The translations under genes and the position numbers were made by a program. A DNA stretch of 57,293 bases, taken from Eubacterium sp. Lineage in GTDB: Bacteria; Bacillota; Clostridia; Lachnospirales; Lachnospiraceae. The notes beneath the pieces are model-generated. The model was not told the DNA's origin. It searched no databases and was given only the letters and a program-made list of their open reading frames with translations. How positions within the stretch are numbered: position 1 is the stretch's first letter; the number at the start of each line of letters is the position of its first letter. Below are positions 55,145 through 57,293 of this stretch, piece by piece. The stretch lies in NCBI GenBank assembly GCA_024696635.1, contig JAILGP010000141.1, positions 1 through 57,293 of the forward strand, given 5' to 3'.

Positions 55145-55582
55145 TTATGCAATAACTCCGCTTATAACTAAACCGAGACCTATAAACATACCAAATACCA
55201 TGATACCTGCAGCAGCATTTCCATTTCCAACTTCAGTATTAAGGTCGTACTTTCTGTTGATTACCTTAAGAAGCAGATAACCTATAACAAGAAATACTAC
55301 GCCAAGTCCATAATAAGCTATTGTGCTTAGTATTCCACTTACAAGGCTTATCTCACCCTCACTTATAACATATCCTGATGAGATTGCCACCCTGATAATT
55401 AAACCTATTGCTATATAAGCTCCGGCAGATATCCATCCAATTGCCTTATTACCCTTCTTGATTTCCTCTGGAAATGAACATGGAATTACAAGGTCAACTA
55501 TAAAGCTTCCCAAGAGCATAAGGAATATTCCAAGAACAGAATATATAGAAACACTTACTATCTCACTAAGTACATTTGCCAT
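55145..55582 (-). CDS. DUF350 membrane protein (YjfL-like)
   Basis: 145 residues, four membrane helices in two similar pairs: an N-terminal pair ending 'VIPCSFPEEIKKGNKAIGWISAGAYIAIG' region (residues about 35-60) and a C-terminal pair with 'NRKYDLNTEVGNGNAAAGIMVFGMF'. The internal duplication, with a Asn/Glu-rich short cytoplasmic loop before 'KAIGW' and 'NAAAGI', is the DUF350 pattern. DUF350 proteins are found with glutathionylspermidine-synthase-like, SpeD-like or PspA-like genes; their function is unknown. Ribosome site AGAGGA. Lies between the DUF4178 and SpeE-like genes with two-base and 26-base gaps. Confidence 0.88.
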   Translation of the reverse strand: MANVLSEIVSVSIYSVLGIFLMLLGSFIVDLVIPCSFPEEIKKGNKAIGWISAGAYIAIGLIIRVAISSGYVISEGEISLVSGILSTIAYYGLGVVFLVIGYLLLKVINRKYDLNTEVGNGNAAAGIMVFGMFIGLGLVISGVIA

Positions 55583-55608
55583 TATTTAATCCTCTCTTTC
55601 ATATAAAT

Positions 55609-56736
55609 TTACTTTCCACTACTGAGGCCACCGCCATCTGAGCTTCTTGAACCAACACTAGTCTGTCTTATATCATTTGAATATGTATTAAGTCCGTTAT
55701 TATAATCATAGTTTATAGAACCATCCGAATATCCTGTATAGGAAGAATGGGCATTGGAATAGGTCCCTGAATCGCTGCCATATCCCATTGAGTAGTAGAA
55801 TCTTCTATAATATCTATGAGTTCTGGCTCTTGACCTATAAGGCTCTTTATCGCTTGTATAGGTATATTTTCTTGAAGAAACCTGAACATATATCTTGTCA
55901 TCATCACCACGATAGATTATGCAATATTCCTTCTTGGTAAGTATAGCAACTGTATAATCATCATCCTCAGTATTCTGCTGGATTGAATCTGAATTACCAC
56001 TAACTCCGTCTATAATATCCTTGGCAACCATCATTAGAGCTTCTTCCTCAGAATAGTTTTCAAGGAGACTGGAACCACTTATATATTCATATACATTTGC
56101 CTTCTGCTTATCCTCTCCTGTAATAGATGTCACATAAGTATATGCTGTAGTTGTTTTCTTAAGATATGGTTCTATCTTTTTAAAGGATAGGAGAATTTCC
56201 CCAGCATAAGAGGATAGAAATGCTCCAATAAAGATAATAGCCATTACTACCGTAAGAATTATATTATACTTTGATGTACCTCCTGAAGAAGGGCCTGAAG
56301 ATCTGACATTTTCCCCATCCTTTCCAAACTCCCACGGATCCAGATAATAACCTGAGGAATATTCAGTTCCATCATCCCAGTTTTCAACAGAAACGATTTT
56401 TTCTTCTGTACTGTCCTCGTATTCTACAAAGGACATTTCTTCTCCTACGTCCACATCCACATCACCCAAAGCTGAAACAACTCTGGCACGTCCGCAATCT
56501 ACCTGATGATATCCCAAAGTTCCCGCCATAGGGTTGATCTGTGAAAGGGAAAACTCGTTATAAACATTATCAATTGAAAGCCATCTTTCTGCATTATTGA
56601 AGTTTTCAGCAATCAGTCTATATTCATCCCATGGTAGTCCGTTTTTTTCATCTGCATACGTAATTTTACCGACTATCCTGTAATAATCTCCATCGGCTTT
56701 TATTCTGTCACCAACGGAATATTCTCTCGTACCCAT
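55609..56736 (-). CDS. DUF4178 membrane protein
   Basis: 375 residues. The N-terminal 90 residues fit DUF4178: 'YSVGDRIKADGDYYRIVGKITY', 'EYRLIAENFNNAERWLSIDN'. One membrane helix follows at about 152-172 (IILTVVMAIIFIGAFLSSYAG), then a helical/beta segment and a tail from about 300 rich in Tyr, Ser and Arg. DUF4178 modules recur in membrane-associated operons with SpeD and aminopropyltransferase genes. Its role is unknown; it might present a substrate or bind a modified lipid or peptide. It begins directly after the speD stop, with GGAG in the overlap. Operon membership is certain from spacing. Confidence 0.85.
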   Translation of the reverse strand: MGTREYSVGDRIKADGDYYRIVGKITYADEKNGLPWDEYRLIAENFNNAERWLSIDNVYNEFSLSQINPMAGTLGYHQVDCGRARVVSALGDVDVDVGEEMSFVEYEDSTEEKIVSVENWDDGTEYSSGYYLDPWEFGKDGENVRSSGPSSGGTSKYNIILTVVMAIIFIGAFLSSYAGEILLSFKKIEPYLKKTTTAYTYVTSITGEDKQKANVYEYISGSSLLENYSEEEALMMVAKDIIDGVSGNSDSIQQNTEDDDYTVAILTKKEYCIIYRGDDDKIYVQVSSRKYTYTSDKEPYRSRARTHRYYRRFYYSMGYGSDSGTYSNAHSSYTGYSDGSINYDYNNGLNTYSNDIRQTSVGSRSSDGGGLSSGK

Positions 56737-56739
56737 TTA

Positions 56740-57096
56740 TCACTCCGACCTTTCTGGGGTCCGCCCCACTATTCTTTCACACCTTCTAACCTTTATGTCG
56801 CTTGCCTTAAAGAGTTCCCTTAGAAGCTCCCCTATTTTATCAGCTACAGCTTCACCACATGAAAATACATCCACCGCCGCATATCCATATTCCGGCCATG
56901 TATGTACAGAAAAATGTGATGTCGTTATAACAGCAAAATAAGTGATTCCGACAGGTTCGAAACTATGCACGCACTCCTCTACAATATCTGCTCCTATTTC
57001 TGAAACCACCTTTCTTGCAATACTTTTTATTTCATTTTCGCTATTAATTATTTTTTCATCGCAGCCATATAAATCCACGAAAAGCTGACTTGCCAT
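56740..57096 (-). CDS. speD: S-adenosylmethionine decarboxylase proenzyme
   Basis: 118 residues, the short bacterial/archaeal class 1B form. Self-cleaves to make a pyruvoyl group and decarboxylates SAM, giving the aminopropyl donor used by the enzyme three genes downstream. Processing serine 60 in ITTSHFSVHTWPE, His65 and Cys80 in VDVFSCGEA occupy the positions expected from Thermotoga SpeD (Ser63, His68, Cys83). Ribosome site GGAGATAAA. First gene of the speD - DUF4178 - DUF350 - SpeE-like operon; three of four junctions are nearly gapless. No arginine or ornithine decarboxylase gene accompanies it. Confidence 0.95.
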   Translation of the reverse strand: MASQLFVDLYGCDEKIINSENEIKSIARKVVSEIGADIVEECVHSFEPVGITYFAVITTSHFSVHTWPEYGYAAVDVFSCGEAVADKIGELLRELFKASDIKVRRCERIVGRTPERSE

Positions 57097-57293
57097 TTTA
57101 TCTCCAATCTATATTGCTCATATAATTTGTCCCCGACAATATAGGGTTTAAAATATATATTTATATTATGATAAATTACATTTTATCTTATAAATTAATT
57201 ATCAAGTATTAACATTTTTTGCCAATTTGTATAATTTATAATACTATTGGCTGAACTTTTAAATAGCGGGAGAAGTAAAATATATCACTCTAT
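57097..57293. promoter_or_regulatory. Upstream region of the speD operon
   Basis: 197 A+T-rich bases reaching the window edge. A short inverted repeat TTGTC-CCC-GACAA stands about 30 bases before the speD ATG. A possible minus-strand promoter is TTGGCA with ATAATT 17 bases on, around 57197-57225. Nothing else recognised. Confidence 0.35.

Overview
The window is about 57 kb of AT-rich DNA with dense, tightly spaced genes, strong GGAGG-type ribosome binding sites and Firmicutes gene families: a DUF4250 small protein, a Y-family polymerase with a YolD-like partner, a PadR/DUF1700/DUF4097 stress cassette, choline-binding-type repeats and a ComG/GspG-type pilin locus. The best guess is a gut or rumen Lachnospiraceae (Clostridia), made from family content only. 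Every recognised gene except the polymerase/yolD pair lies on the minus strand, so operons read from high to low coordinates. No rRNA, tRNA, CRISPR array, transposase or phage gene was found.

Layout from low to high coordinates. 1-2.1 kb: PadR regulator, DUF1700 and DUF4097 proteins, with a promoter-overlapping palindrome. 2.2-11.3 kb: a membrane protein with a Ser/Pro/Tyr-rich tail, an NSS sodium symporter, gpmI, a degenerate GGDEF protein, DUF4250, asparaginase and a membrane EAL phosphodiesterase. 11.6-13.4 kb: the plus-strand translesion polymerase and YolD. 13.5-22.1 kb: a DUF4190 protein behind an SbcC/YhaN-like ATPase and an SbcD-like phosphoesterase, both with eroded catalytic motifs, then an FtsX-type ABC exporter and a GTPase. 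22.4-34.7 kb: housekeeping genes (pyrC, a lipoprotein, metG, murA, a second ABC system, pyrI, pyrB, an unusual carbamoyltransferase, metK). 34.8-38.1 kb: a secreted cell-wall-binding protein, a small membrane protein, a CPBP protease and a Nudix-fold regulator.

38.3-52.2 kb is the most remarkable part: a five-gene pilin/pseudopilin operon. Two genes encode very large proteins, one of 1254 residues with DUF285-like repeats and one of 2540 residues with GLUG-like beta-helix repeats, each behind a class III prepilin signal. Three small pseudopilins follow, one of GspK/PilX type. No assembly ATPase, platform protein or prepilin peptidase is present. The simplest reading is a surface fibre or tip complex carrying giant adhesins, assembled by machinery encoded elsewhere.

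52.5-57.1 kb: a DUF4003 protein, then an operon speD - DUF4178 - DUF350 - membrane-anchored aminopropyltransferase, apparently a membrane-associated aminopropylation system rather than ordinary polyamine biosynthesis.

An untypical small-scale property recurs: short tandem repeats of about 10-24 bp lie in intergenic leaders, often just before a start codon and sometimes containing the ribosome binding site. Many starts given here were moved downstream of the longest open frame because a GGAGG sequence lies 5-9 bases before an internal ATG.
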